A DNA stretch of 64,000 nt. It comes from Paenibacillus sp. FSL H7-0737. Its GTDB lineage: Bacteria; Bacillota; Bacilli; Paenibacillales; Paenibacillaceae. The stretch's first letter is position 1, and each line of letters begins with the position of its first letter. The stretch spans positions 4,154,001 through 4,218,000 of the forward strand of contig NZ_CP009279.1 of assembly GCF_000758545.1 (NCBI RefSeq), in the 5' to 3' direction. The position numbers and the translations under genes are program-made. Shown piece by piece: positions 9,165 through 17,421 of the stretch. The notes under the pieces were generated by a model, which saw nothing but the letters and a program-made list of their open reading frames with translations, had not been told where the DNA came from and did no database searches.

Positions 9165-9809
9165 TCATTGAAAACTTATTAATTTTTCTAGTATAGAATC
9201 TAGACTCTCGTCTTTATTAAAGGTATAAGAACCCGATTGAATCTTCGTATTGATCTGGCGTTGATTGGCCGCTTTAAGAAAACTAGCCTTGTCCTTAATG
9301 ACTTCAGCCTTCTCCAAAATATCTGCTGTTTTTGTCAGTGTGCTACCTGAAGGTATACGAACAACAACCCCTGCATTCGCAGTGGCTTTAGGCTTATCAG
9401 GTGCAACAGCAGATGGTGCAGTAGTGACCTCTGGCTTCTCAATTGTGCCTTCTTTAGGCGTTGAGGGCTCTTTAGGAGGGACAACCTTATTAGGGTTATC
9501 AGATACTGTAGGAGATACTACAGGAGCGGGAGAAGCCGCTACTGTAGGCTTAGAAGGTTCCACGTTCTCCGTACTTCCCTCATTAACGCCGTCTGTCTTC
9601 CCACCTTGAACAGCGTCCTCCAAAGCAGACTCATCAGAAGGAGGTTCAGTAGATTCGTCGATAACCTTCAAGTTCAATTTCTCAGCACCTTGTATTACCT
9701 GTTCCTTGGTGAGTGGAGCCGCTCCACCGGATATCATTAACTGAAGTAATAGTGCGCCTGCAATTAGCCCTGTGCCAAGACCGAACAAAAAAGAACGGTT
9801 CTTCATCAT
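9165..9809 (-). CDS. Membrane-anchored protein with an MltG/YceG N-terminal (LysM-like) domain only
   Basis: This 214-residue protein has one N-terminal membrane segment (about residues 7-28), then a long Ser/Pro/Thr/Ala-rich linker. Its C-terminus (about 148-212, starting VRIPSGSTLTKTADIL) resembles the small N-terminal domain of the endolytic transglycosylase MltG. The catalytic YceG domain is absent, so enzymatic activity is unlikely; a wall-binding or scaffold role is a guess. Its start overlaps the end of the swrB-like gene by 4 bp (ATGA). It is the last gene of the flagellar cluster, ending just before the rpsB promoter. Confidence 0.75.
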   Translation of the reverse strand: MMKNRSFLFGLGTGLIAGALLLQLMISGGAAPLTKEQVIQGAEKLNLKVIDESTEPPSDESALEDAVQGGKTDGVNEGSTENVEPSKPTVAASPAPVVSPTVSDNPNKVVPPKEPSTPKEGTIEKPEVTTAPSAVAPDKPKATANAGVVVRIPSGSTLTKTADILEKAEVIKDKASFLKAANQRQINTKIQSGSYTFNKDESLDSILEKLISFQ

Positions 9810-10384
9810 ACCGATTCCTCCTGTTTGGCGAGTTGCAGAATCAGTTGCACTTCTCCCCGCTGAAGTCCAGCCGTCTTGGCAATGGAGTCTATCGATTTCC
9901 CCTGCTCATGTAGTTCAAATAATCGTGGATATCGCAATTTAATAGAACTAATAGGTTTCGCTTTCACTTCTGATTTTATTGAACTCAGTTCAGCTCCGGC
10001 AGACGGGTCTCCGATCAACGCAACCTTAGCATACGAACCCTTCTCAACCAAAACTTCCAACTCTCTTAACCGCTTTTCTTCGTTAGTTACTCGGCCCTCT
10101 AATAATAAAGAGCTTTGCTGTAATTCTGTCAATTGATGCTGTAAATCACTAATCTGCCCTTGCATTGCTACATGATTAGTTTGTGATTGCTGTTTAATAC
10201 TGCTGACCAACTGTGCTAGCTCTTCATTCTCGCGCTCTATGTCAGCCATATATAGCTCAAGCGCAGCCTCCGTTTCTTTGAGGCTTTGCTGCTCTGCTTT
10301 TCCTTCCTTCATACGTGCTGGAAGTAAAAGGGCATAAAGAATAGCGGCGACACCTACTAGCACAATATACACCCATGGTTGCAA
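9806..10384 (-). CDS. SwrB-like membrane/coiled-coil protein (DUF6115-like)
   Basis: A 192-residue protein with an N-terminal membrane segment (about 4-20), a long coiled coil (about 28-115) and a C-terminal helix-turn-helix-like stretch ending in GLQRGEVQLILQLAK. This architecture and its place after sigD match SwrB (YlxL) of Bacillus subtilis, which promotes flagellar switch assembly and SigD activity. Sequence identity to SwrB is probably low outside the C-terminus. The start is a TTG after AAAGGAG. Confidence 0.7.
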   Translation of the reverse strand: MQPWVYIVLVGVAAILYALLLPARMKEGKAEQQSLKETEAALELYMADIERENEELAQLVSSIKQQSQTNHVAMQGQISDLQHQLTELQQSSLLLEGRVTNEEKRLRELEVLVEKGSYAKVALIGDPSAGAELSSIKSEVKAKPISSIKLRYPRLFELHEQGKSIDSIAKTAGLQRGEVQLILQLAKQEESV

Positions 10385-10423
10385 GTGCCTTATCTCCTTT
10401 TACATATCAAATATAATTACTTA

Positions 10424-10738
10424 TTAAAGACTCAGATCAATGCGCTGTCCTTTGTAAGGATGTTCCGCATCACGAGTGCCTGACTTCGAACGTTTCTCCG
10501 AGGAAGGATTCCCTCCGGAATGATGATTGCCTTTATCTCCGCCATCGCGTAAAGCAGATTCAGAAGATTCATCCACTTCAGCGCTTCGCATGGTCATTTC
10601 CTGACTTTGTTTCACATTTTGTCCGGCAAGTTGATGCTGATCAATAGCGGGGCGCTGCTGAGATTCATTCTGAACCTTACCCGCTTCCGTAGTCCGAGGT
10701 AGTGCAATTTGCAGTTCCACTGGTTTTAGGCTCATCAT
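10424..10738 (-). CDS. Small hydrophilic protein of unknown function in the flagellar operon
   Basis: 104 residues, rich in Gln, Ser, Glu and Lys and probably disordered. Only the ends look conserved-like: SLKPVELQIALPR at the start and HPYKGQRIDLSL at the end. AGAGGG precedes two adjacent ATG codons; the second (10735) is better spaced. It lies between fapA and the swrB-like gene, and a repeat unit sits 12 bp upstream. I do not recognise a function. Confidence 0.6.
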   Translation of the reverse strand: MMSLKPVELQIALPRTTEAGKVQNESQQRPAIDQHQLAGQNVKQSQEMTMRSAEVDESSESALRDGGDKGNHHSGGNPSSEKRSKSGTRDAEHPYKGQRIDLSL

Positions 10739-10750
10739 AACCCTCTTCTC

Positions 10751-10850
10751 ATAAGAAGAAACGATGTTGTCGTCTTTTGAAGACGATAACTGTTTCTCGT
10801 AAAAATATAAGGATAATGTATAACATGAAACTTATACTTTCTTATATTTC
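10751..10850 (+). repeat. 100-bp structured repeat, copy 2 (head type B)
   Basis: Almost identical to copy 1a at 101-200. Differences include a G-U-tolerated change in the GATG-TTGT-CGTC hairpin and TTTTGAA for TTTTAAA in the second hairpin, so pairing is kept. The tail stem AAATATAAG pairs with CTTATATTT. It lies inside the flagellar operon between fapA and the 104-codon gene, so it should be transcribed from the complementary strand. CAAGAAT follows it, resembling the first bases of another unit. Confidence 0.85.
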
Positions 10851-10883
10851 AAGAATGGCCGGCCGCTATTGCTGCCCGCCCGA

Positions 10884-12287
10884 TTAATTGTATGGCGTTA
10901 AGGATATATCACCTTCACTATAAACAAACACAACTCGTTCTGTGGGGTCCTTTACAAATCGTGTATATCTACCGATCATAATTTTGGATCCGCCATAGAT
11001 CGTTTTGATCACTTCAACTCTAGCTCTGCCTGTATCTTCTAGCATTCTTTCAATCTCTAGTACACGTTCTTTAATTCTTTTTTCCTCACGTTGATGAGAC
11101 TGTTTGGTAGCATTCAATTTAACGCGAAGTGCCACTTTATCTGCAGGGAGTTGACCATTAGTTGCCAATTGATTTAATAGATACAACGCTTTAGACGTTT
11201 TGTCCTCATTTTCAAGTAATTGACGCAGTGATTGACGCAGCTCGTTAATCTCATTTCTGAGCTCAGGTACTACTCCTACCTCAATAGAAGTCGCTGTGGA
11301 CATGGTATTGCCTATGGTACGTGCTACGACTCTTTCCCCAGACTGTACAGTTCCGCCAACTATCAATCCCTTAGCCCCATTACAAAGAACGTCTCTGCCC
11401 GCGCGTATATTGGAATGCATAATGCTCTGGGATACAATGACATCTTCACCAGCTGTTACATTACCATCTTGAATGAAAGAGACCTTAACATTTTTCCCAG
11501 CAGTTACATGTCCTTTGTTATAGCCGATAATTCCACCCGTAATTTCGATCGATCCTCCAGAGATTAATTCCGCTCCTTCAACTCCACCAACCACACGAAT
11601 ATCACCGGCGGATTTTACAGAAAATCCTGAAAGTACGTTTCCTCGAATAACAACGGTACCTACAAAATCAATGTTCCCAGTACTGTAGTCCACATCACCA
11701 TTCACTTCATACACAGGAAATACATTGATTTTACCGCTATCAGTTAAAGTAACAAGACCGTCAATTGCGGCATACATCGAGGTTCCATTGTTATCAACGA
11801 GTACGTTCTTACCCACTTTAAAATGAGCTTCCCTTCCAGCTCTGAAAGCAAGCTCATCACCAGTTACAGTCTTACCATGCTTACCAGGCTGAGCAGGGAT
11901 AATTCTAGCTATCAGCTTTCCTTTGAGGACGTTACGAAGCCGAACTAAATCCTTATAATCCACCTTACCATCCGCTTTTTCAAGCGGCTTGCGATCCTCT
12001 TCCAGATCAACAGTAAGCATAATACTTCCGTCGACTCCATTTACTGCAGGTTCACCTGTAGCAATAGCGACTTTACTCCAAAAAAACTCCTCCGGATGAC
12101 TACAAATACGTCCAACAATATCACGCTGGACCCCGTAGCGAATATTGTGACTGTGCAGGAAGCTTTCCAATTCTGTAGGAGTGCAGGAAAAATTCTCATC
12201 CTTTTTGGAGAACTGCAAATACGCGATCCCTTTGTCATCCGAAAAAGTAATACTTAAGTACTGATCCAAAGCATTTTGACCGATCAA
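10884..12287 (-). CDS. fapA: FapA family (DUF342) protein
   Basis: 467 residues with the N-terminal FapA domain, a glycine-rich repetitive middle predicted to form a beta-helix (runs such as GDVDYSTGNIDFVGTVVIRG) and a C-terminal coiled coil (about 350-420). Family members localise or bind polar and flagellar factors in Vibrio; the role in Firmicutes is not settled. The start is a TTG after AGGGGGAG. It directly follows sigD, so a link to motility or sigma-D timing is plausible. Confidence 0.85.
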   Translation of the reverse strand: MIGQNALDQYLSITFSDDKGIAYLQFSKKDENFSCTPTELESFLHSHNIRYGVQRDIVGRICSHPEEFFWSKVAIATGEPAVNGVDGSIMLTVDLEEDRKPLEKADGKVDYKDLVRLRNVLKGKLIARIIPAQPGKHGKTVTGDELAFRAGREAHFKVGKNVLVDNNGTSMYAAIDGLVTLTDSGKINVFPVYEVNGDVDYSTGNIDFVGTVVIRGNVLSGFSVKSAGDIRVVGGVEGAELISGGSIEITGGIIGYNKGHVTAGKNVKVSFIQDGNVTAGEDVIVSQSIMHSNIRAGRDVLCNGAKGLIVGGTVQSGERVVARTIGNTMSTATSIEVGVVPELRNEINELRQSLRQLLENEDKTSKALYLLNQLATNGQLPADKVALRVKLNATKQSHQREEKRIKERVLEIERMLEDTGRARVEVIKTIYGGSKIMIGRYTRFVKDPTERVVFVYSEGDISLTPYN

Positions 12288-12315
12288 TTTTGCTCCCCCT
12301 TGTCACCACTAACGG

Positions 12316-13104
12316 TTAATCGTTCTGCATAAGTAGATCGCGATTCTTCTCAAGCGTTCCCCTCAGCCGCAAAATAGCCTTGGAATGAAGCTGCGAAATC
12401 CGTGAAGGAGATAGTGACATGACCTCTGCGATTTCGCTCAATGATAAATCTTCATAATATAAAAGGGACACAACGGTCCGTTCTTTCACCGTTAATTTCT
12501 CAATACCTTTGGTGAGGGCTTCGCGTAAGTAGAACTCATTTACCTTGCTATCCGGATTCTTAGCTTTATCGTCCACCAGTATGGACATTCGGGTCTCTGA
12601 TTCCTCTTCACGAATCGGGTCTTCCAGTGAACATAGTGACATTACAGCCACATCCTGCAACATATTTTGAAATTCAGTTACACTAATATTCAGGTATAGA
12701 CTCATTTCCTCATCACTAACGGATCTCAAATACTTCTGTTCCAACTGCTGATAAGCGTCCTCGATTTTTTTAGCTTTTTCTCGCACAGATCTAGGGACCC
12801 AATCACTTTGACGTAAGGAATCTAAAATCGCACCACGTACGCGCCAGGAAGCATAGGTCTGAAACTGCAATCCCCGTTTGTAGTCGAATTTTTCAATCGC
12901 ATCAATTAATCCCATTACTCCATTGCTGGCTAGATCATCTTTAGATACATTTTTGGGCAATCCCACAGCCAAACGGCTGGATACATAATCAACAATATGG
13001 AGATAACTCTCTATCAGCTTCTTTTTGGCTTCAGGGTCACTGTGTTCTTTCCACTGTTCCCATAGCTCGTCAGTTTCCAATTGAGAAGCTTTACGCTCGT
13101 TCAA
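12316..13104 (-). CDS. sigD: RNA polymerase sigma-28 factor (FliA/WhiG family)
   Basis: Directs transcription of late flagellar, chemotaxis and autolysin genes. Region 2 includes DLASNGVMGLIDAIEKFD and FQTYASWRVRGAILDSLR; region 4 has LTVKERTVVSLLYYEDLSLS and a C-terminal helix-turn-helix. The 262 residues match SigD in length, and the place after cheD matches Bacillus. The start is TTG with AAGGGTG upstream. A repeat unit separates it from the preceding gene. No anti-sigma gene flgM is in this window. Confidence 0.96.
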   Translation of the reverse strand: MNERKASQLETDELWEQWKEHSDPEAKKKLIESYLHIVDYVSSRLAVGLPKNVSKDDLASNGVMGLIDAIEKFDYKRGLQFQTYASWRVRGAILDSLRQSDWVPRSVREKAKKIEDAYQQLEQKYLRSVSDEEMSLYLNISVTEFQNMLQDVAVMSLCSLEDPIREEESETRMSILVDDKAKNPDSKVNEFYLREALTKGIEKLTVKERTVVSLLYYEDLSLSEIAEVMSLSPSRISQLHSKAILRLRGTLEKNRDLLMQND

Positions 13105-13165
13105 TAGCTTTCACCCTTCCCAAAGTTTAGTCAGAGAGCTTGTCGCGGCGAAACCTGCCTAGTCA

Positions 13166-13263
13166 CAAGCATAAACGCCTTCGGCATCCTTATGAGGACG
13201 GTAGCGTTTATGCGAGAAATATAAGGATAATGTATAAAGTGAAACTTATACTTTCTTATATTT
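13166..13263 (+). repeat. 100-bp structured repeat, copy 3 (head type A)
   Basis: Begins CAAGCATAAACGCC, with CATAAAC/GTTTATG outer arms, a GTCCT/AGGAT-like inner hairpin and the tail stem AAATATAAG/CTTATATTT. It fills the gap between sigD and the upstream membrane-protein gene, and so is embedded in the long flagellar transcript in antisense orientation. Confidence 0.85.
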
Positions 13264-13292
13264 AAGATAACCGATTCCGCCACAGCGCTCGC

Positions 13293-13703
13293 TTATTCTT
13301 CTTTCAGGTGACGAACGGCCTTGGCCAATTCTTCAGGATCTTTCATAGAGACTAGTTTTGGGGGTGTAAGAGGCTTGAACCCCTCACTGTTCCCACTCCC
13401 TTGTCCTGGCTTCGGTTTGAGTAGATTAATTAACTCTTCATCCTCATTAGGGGTACTGATGTCTAGCTTTGCACCAAGTTCTTCTCCCTCAACATCCTGT
13501 TCATCCGGAGGCGATGATTGATACACGATAAAACCCAATACCCATCTTAGGAGGAAAGCAAGCAGAAACCAGATGATAAATCCTAATAGGCTTCGTAATA
13601 AACTAGTACCGAGAACATTATTACTGTAGGTTACAAAAAATGTGAATACAAAACCTATCAAACCAAACAGCAAGTTTATAAAAATGTTTCCTATCATTTT
13701 CAT
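13293..13703 (-). CDS. Small membrane protein of the chemotaxis operon, unknown function
   Basis: 136 residues: two hydrophobic segments (about 7-28 and 35-58), then an acidic, proline-rich cytoplasmic tail ending DPEELAKAVRHLKEE. Its ribosome-binding site AAGGAA lies within the last codons of cheD, so the two are probably coupled. Bacillus subtilis has no gene between cheD and sigD. A membrane-linked role in chemotaxis or SigD control is only suggested by position. Confidence 0.75.
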   Translation of the reverse strand: MKMIGNIFINLLFGLIGFVFTFFVTYSNNVLGTSLLRSLLGFIIWFLLAFLLRWVLGFIVYQSSPPDEQDVEGEELGAKLDISTPNEDEELINLLKPKPGQGSGNSEGFKPLTPPKLVSMKDPEELAKAVRHLKEE

Positions 13704-13705
13704 AT

Positions 13706-14209
13706 TTATATTTCCTTAGCGCCTTTTTGCACACTGCGGATGAACAATACACCAGTGTTGCAGGCAATTTCTATCGTACGGCCATAATTACCGCCCGTGT
13801 CTTCCGCAATTAACGGAATTTTCAAATTCTCAAGAGCAAGTTTACAAGATTCAACATTACGAGGCCCGATCCTCATGGTGTCGCTCCCCCCGGCAAAGGC
13901 AAACATTTGTGATCCTCCTGCCATCTTGGCTACGATCCGACTCCGAACCGCACCAAGCTCCAGCAAACGGGATAAGAGCTCCGGCACTGCAGTATCTGCA
14001 AACTTAGCGATGTTTAATTGCCCTTCCCTAGCAATCTCAGAAGTAGGGAGCATCACATGCGCCATTCCCGCGAGTTTTTTTCCAGGGTCAAACAATGTCA
14101 ATCCCACGCAGGAGCCAAGACCCGTTGTACGAATCAAACTATCCTGGCTTCCAATGTTAAGATCTGCCATCCCTACTTTAATGATGCTTTGTTCTTCAAT
14201 CATTTTCAA
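13706..14209 (-). CDS. cheD: Chemoreceptor glutamine deamidase CheD
   Basis: Deamidates receptor glutamines and forms a complex with CheC. The catalytic cysteine is in TTGLGSCVGLTLFDP (Cys34) and the histidine in MAHVMLP (His51). The 167-residue length is normal. It overlaps cheC by 14 bp. The start is taken as TTG six bases after AGGAG; the ATG two codons later (14203) is possible. CheC next door supports the assignment. Confidence 0.94.
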   Translation of the reverse strand: MKMIEEQSIIKVGMADLNIGSQDSLIRTTGLGSCVGLTLFDPGKKLAGMAHVMLPTSEIAREGQLNIAKFADTAVPELLSRLLELGAVRSRIVAKMAGGSQMFAFAGGSDTMRIGPRNVESCKLALENLKIPLIAEDTGGNYGRTIEIACNTGVLFIRSVQKGAKEI

Positions 14210-14822
14210 ACGGAACTCCTAGCGATTTGAAGATTTTCGGGAATGATTCCGGATCGGGAATAAGGAAAAATTGCCCTTCAATTTCGTTTTTCCCCTCAAA
14301 AAAGGTAGTATCGATCAACAATGCATCGTCACCCATTTGCCCAAATTGCAGCAAACCGTAGCTTAGGATGGCTCCAGCCATATCCATAGCAAGTGCAGGA
14401 ACTGTTGGATACATAGAAAGTGAGGTAAAGTCTGCAAGAGAAGATAAGTACGATCCTGCTAATATATTTCCAATTTCACTCAGCGCGGAAAGTTCCATTT
14501 CTCCAAGTTCTTGGTCACTCAAAATCTCGATGCCTGCAATGCGACTGAGTAAGTTCAAAGCGGCTTCCGGGGAAAGAATGAAAAATAGGTTGCCCGGAGC
14601 TTCTCCCTCCACACGTAAGAAAACTGCATATACTAGTTCTTCAGCTCCACCAACTTTGTCCGTTATCTCTTCAAAGTTGAGAAGCTGTACCTTGGGAACA
14701 GCCATATCAATCGGCTTATTCAAGAGCTGTGATAATGCGGTGGCTGCATTCCCAGCTCCAATATTCCCGACTTCCTTAAGCACATCCATTTTAAAATCCT
14801 TATAGTGCTTAAATAATTCCAC
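14196..14822 (-). CDS. cheC: CheY-P phosphatase CheC
   Basis: Dephosphorylates CheY-P and is regulated by CheD. The two conserved phosphatase helices are visible: LKEVGNIGAGNAATALSQLL near residues 15-34 and LSEIGNILAGSYLSSL near 113-128, each with the Glu-x3-Asn active pair. The start is GTG seven bases after GAGGG. It is cotranscribed with cheW and cheD. Confidence 0.95.
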   Translation of the reverse strand: MELFKHYKDFKMDVLKEVGNIGAGNAATALSQLLNKPIDMAVPKVQLLNFEEITDKVGGAEELVYAVFLRVEGEAPGNLFFILSPEAALNLLSRIAGIEILSDQELGEMELSALSEIGNILAGSYLSSLADFTSLSMYPTVPALAMDMAGAILSYGLLQFGQMGDDALLIDTTFFEGKNEIEGQFFLIPDPESFPKIFKSLGVPFEND

Positions 14823-14825
14823 AGG

Positions 14826-15287
14826 TTAGCCCTCTAGGCTTTCTAATTGAACGATTTCGTTTTTGTTAAGCACTTCTGACAGATTAAGCATGATCAGCAA
14901 GCGCTCTTCACCTATCTTGGCCACCCCATCTAAATACTTCGCTTTGATGCCGCCAACAACATCTGGAGGTGTATCGATAGAATCCCTGTTCAAATCTATT
15001 ACATCATTTGCTGAATCTACAATGAAACCTACTTCCATTTCATTAACAGATACGATAATTACACGAGACTGATCTGTTTGCTCCGCCTCTTCGATCCCAA
15101 AGCGACCTCGAAGGTCAATCACAGGGATAACAACACCACGTAAATTAATTACACCCTTGATAAAAGAATACGTTTTAGGTACACGAGTTATTGGCATCAT
15201 GCGCTCAATGGTTTGTACCTTCTCAACTTCGATACCGTATTCCTCTGAGCCTAATTTGAACACTATCACTTTAATATCTTCAGCCAT
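14826..15287 (-). CDS. cheW: Chemotaxis adaptor CheW
   Basis: Couples receptors to CheA. A single CheW-like SH3 domain fills the 153 residues, with typical FKLGSEEYGIEVEKVQTIER and GVINLRGVVIPVIDLR. GGAGG precedes the ATG. It lies immediately after cheA and its stop is three bases before the cheC start. Confidence 0.96.
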   Translation of the reverse strand: MAEDIKVIVFKLGSEEYGIEVEKVQTIERMMPITRVPKTYSFIKGVINLRGVVIPVIDLRGRFGIEEAEQTDQSRVIIVSVNEMEVGFIVDSANDVIDLNRDSIDTPPDVVGGIKAKYLDGVAKIGEERLLIMLNLSEVLNKNEIVQLESLEG

Positions 15288-15314
15288 GGAACGAACCTCC
15301 CTGTTCTATCCTAG

Positions 15315-17387
15315 TTATTTAATAAAAGCGTTCGGATCAATAATAAGTGCGACTTGGCCATCTCCAAGTATCGTTGCGCCAGATATCCCTTGAATTTCAG
15401 GTAAATATTTACCCAGATTCTTGATAACAATCTCGTTCTGACCAATAAAATCCTGTACAGCCAAGGCCACAAGACGTTCTCCCTTACGTACAACTACGAT
15501 CTCTGTCTCTTCTTCAGTACTCTCATCATAATCAGGCACCGAAAATAGACGACTAAGAGAGACTAGTGGAATATGAGAATTCCGGAACTCTAACATTTTG
15601 TTGCCATGAATCGTACGGATTTGAGTGTTCTTCACGATTCCAGTTTCCACAATAGAGGATAATGGAATGGCGTACTTCTCAGAGCCCAATCGAATAAGCA
15701 TGGCCGCAATAATGGATAGCGTAAGTGGCAGCTGTACTGAGAAATTCGTTCCTTTACCTGGTGAAGAATAGATTGTTACATTACCACCCAGTGAAGAAAT
15801 CTTAGCTTTAACAACATCCAGTCCTACGCCACGACCTGAGACATCAGAAATAACTTCTGCCGTGCTGAACCCTGGTGCAAATAGTAGTTGATAAGCTTCA
15901 TCATCCGTCATATTTGCCGCCTGCTCTTGCGTGATCACGCCTTTTTTCACAGCAGACTTCAAAACCTTCTCTGGGTAAATACCTGTTCCATCTTCCTCAA
16001 TTTCAATGAAGACATGATTTCCGCTGTGGAAAGCACGTAGATGAACTGTCCCAGTCTCTGGTTTACCAGCAGCAATACGATCAGCAATAGATTCAATACC
16101 GTGATCAACCGCATTACGCAATAAATGCACAAGTGGATCACCAATTTCATCAATTACCGTCCGGTCAAGCTCGGTTTCGGCACCCGTTACAATTAGATCT
16201 ACTTTCTTATCCAGAGACTTAGCTAGATCACGAACCATACGCGGGAAACGGTTAAATACGGTATCTACTGGAACCATCCGAAGCTTCATCACAATATTCT
16301 GGAGATCTCCGCTTACTCTGCCCATATGCTCGACGGTTTCCGTAAGATCACCATTCTGAACCTCTGAAGCCAGCTGCTCTAAACGAACTCTGTCGATCAG
16401 AAGTTCACTAAATAGATTCATGAGCACGTCTAAGCGTTCGATATCTACGCGGATCGTACGTGAAGGCGCTCCTCCAGTTTTGGTTGCTCCCGGCTTATTA
16501 CCTTCATCTTTGGTAGGCAACGGTTTAGATGCTACTGGAGCAGCAGGAGCTGTTTCCTCTATAGTGGCTGTTGCGGCAACCTCTGACACGGCAGCTGCCG
16601 ATTCTTGACCAAGCATTTTCAAGGATTCTTGATCTAGTGCTACTGCTGTTACTTTATCAATTTCAGACAAATTCATAATCATTGCCTGAATCTGATCAGC
16701 GTTTTTTTGGGTTATGTAATAGAGTGAGAAGCTTTGGTCAAATTTCTCTTGTTCTATATCTTGAACAGATGGGAAGGATTTAACTACTTCACCCGAACGT
16801 TCGAGCAGATCAAACACCATGTATGCACGTACAGCCTTAAGTTGGCAATCCTTGCGGATCGTTACATCTACATACAATGCATGATGCCCTTCCTGAATCG
16901 ATTGTTCTAGAACAGAAAATTGGAACTCATCTAAATGTATCGGAGTTTCAGCTGCTTGTGCATCAGACGTATTAGCAGCAGAGGCTGCTCCGCCTTCAAC
17001 TGGAATCTCACCCCGGACGATAGCCTGCAGGGATGAGACAATGGCTGATACATCTGCTTTACCTTCGCCACCTCTAGTAATATCCTCAACCATAGACTCT
17101 AAGGCATCCAAACTTTTGAATAACGTATCAAAAATGAAATCCTGCATGCGCAGCTTGTTATTACGTACAAGATCTAACACATTCTCCATTTGGTGTGTAA
17201 GTGAAGCCAAATCTTCAAAGCCCATTGTCGCTGCCATACCTTTTAAAGTGTGCGCAGAGCGGAATATGACCTGTACGATACTAAGATCCTCAGGATTCGC
17301 TTCCAGCCCCATCATGCTCTCGTTCAATGACTGCAGATGATCATTCGACTCATCAATAAACATGGATAAATATTGGTTCATGTCCAT
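15315..17387 (-). CDS. cheA: Chemotaxis sensor histidine kinase CheA
   Basis: Autophosphorylates and passes phosphate to CheY and CheB. Domains in order: P1 with the phosphorylated histidine His46 in FRSAHTLKGMAATMG, a P2-like region (about 150-270), an Ala/Pro/Lys-rich linker, P3 dimerisation (from about 310), an HATPase with HLLRNAVDHGIE and EEDGTGI, and a C-terminal CheW-like P5. The 690 residues and complete motifs indicate an active kinase. GGAGG lies nine bases before the first ATG. Confidence 0.97.
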   Translation of the reverse strand: MDMNQYLSMFIDESNDHLQSLNESMMGLEANPEDLSIVQVIFRSAHTLKGMAATMGFEDLASLTHQMENVLDLVRNNKLRMQDFIFDTLFKSLDALESMVEDITRGGEGKADVSAIVSSLQAIVRGEIPVEGGAASAANTSDAQAAETPIHLDEFQFSVLEQSIQEGHHALYVDVTIRKDCQLKAVRAYMVFDLLERSGEVVKSFPSVQDIEQEKFDQSFSLYYITQKNADQIQAMIMNLSEIDKVTAVALDQESLKMLGQESAAAVSEVAATATIEETAPAAPVASKPLPTKDEGNKPGATKTGGAPSRTIRVDIERLDVLMNLFSELLIDRVRLEQLASEVQNGDLTETVEHMGRVSGDLQNIVMKLRMVPVDTVFNRFPRMVRDLAKSLDKKVDLIVTGAETELDRTVIDEIGDPLVHLLRNAVDHGIESIADRIAAGKPETGTVHLRAFHSGNHVFIEIEEDGTGIYPEKVLKSAVKKGVITQEQAANMTDDEAYQLLFAPGFSTAEVISDVSGRGVGLDVVKAKISSLGGNVTIYSSPGKGTNFSVQLPLTLSIIAAMLIRLGSEKYAIPLSSIVETGIVKNTQIRTIHGNKMLEFRNSHIPLVSLSRLFSVPDYDESTEEETEIVVVRKGERLVALAVQDFIGQNEIVIKNLGKYLPEIQGISGATILGDGQVALIIDPNAFIK

Positions 17388-17421
17388 AGTAGAGCACCTC
17401 CCCTTCGAGTTCGCTTTTCCG

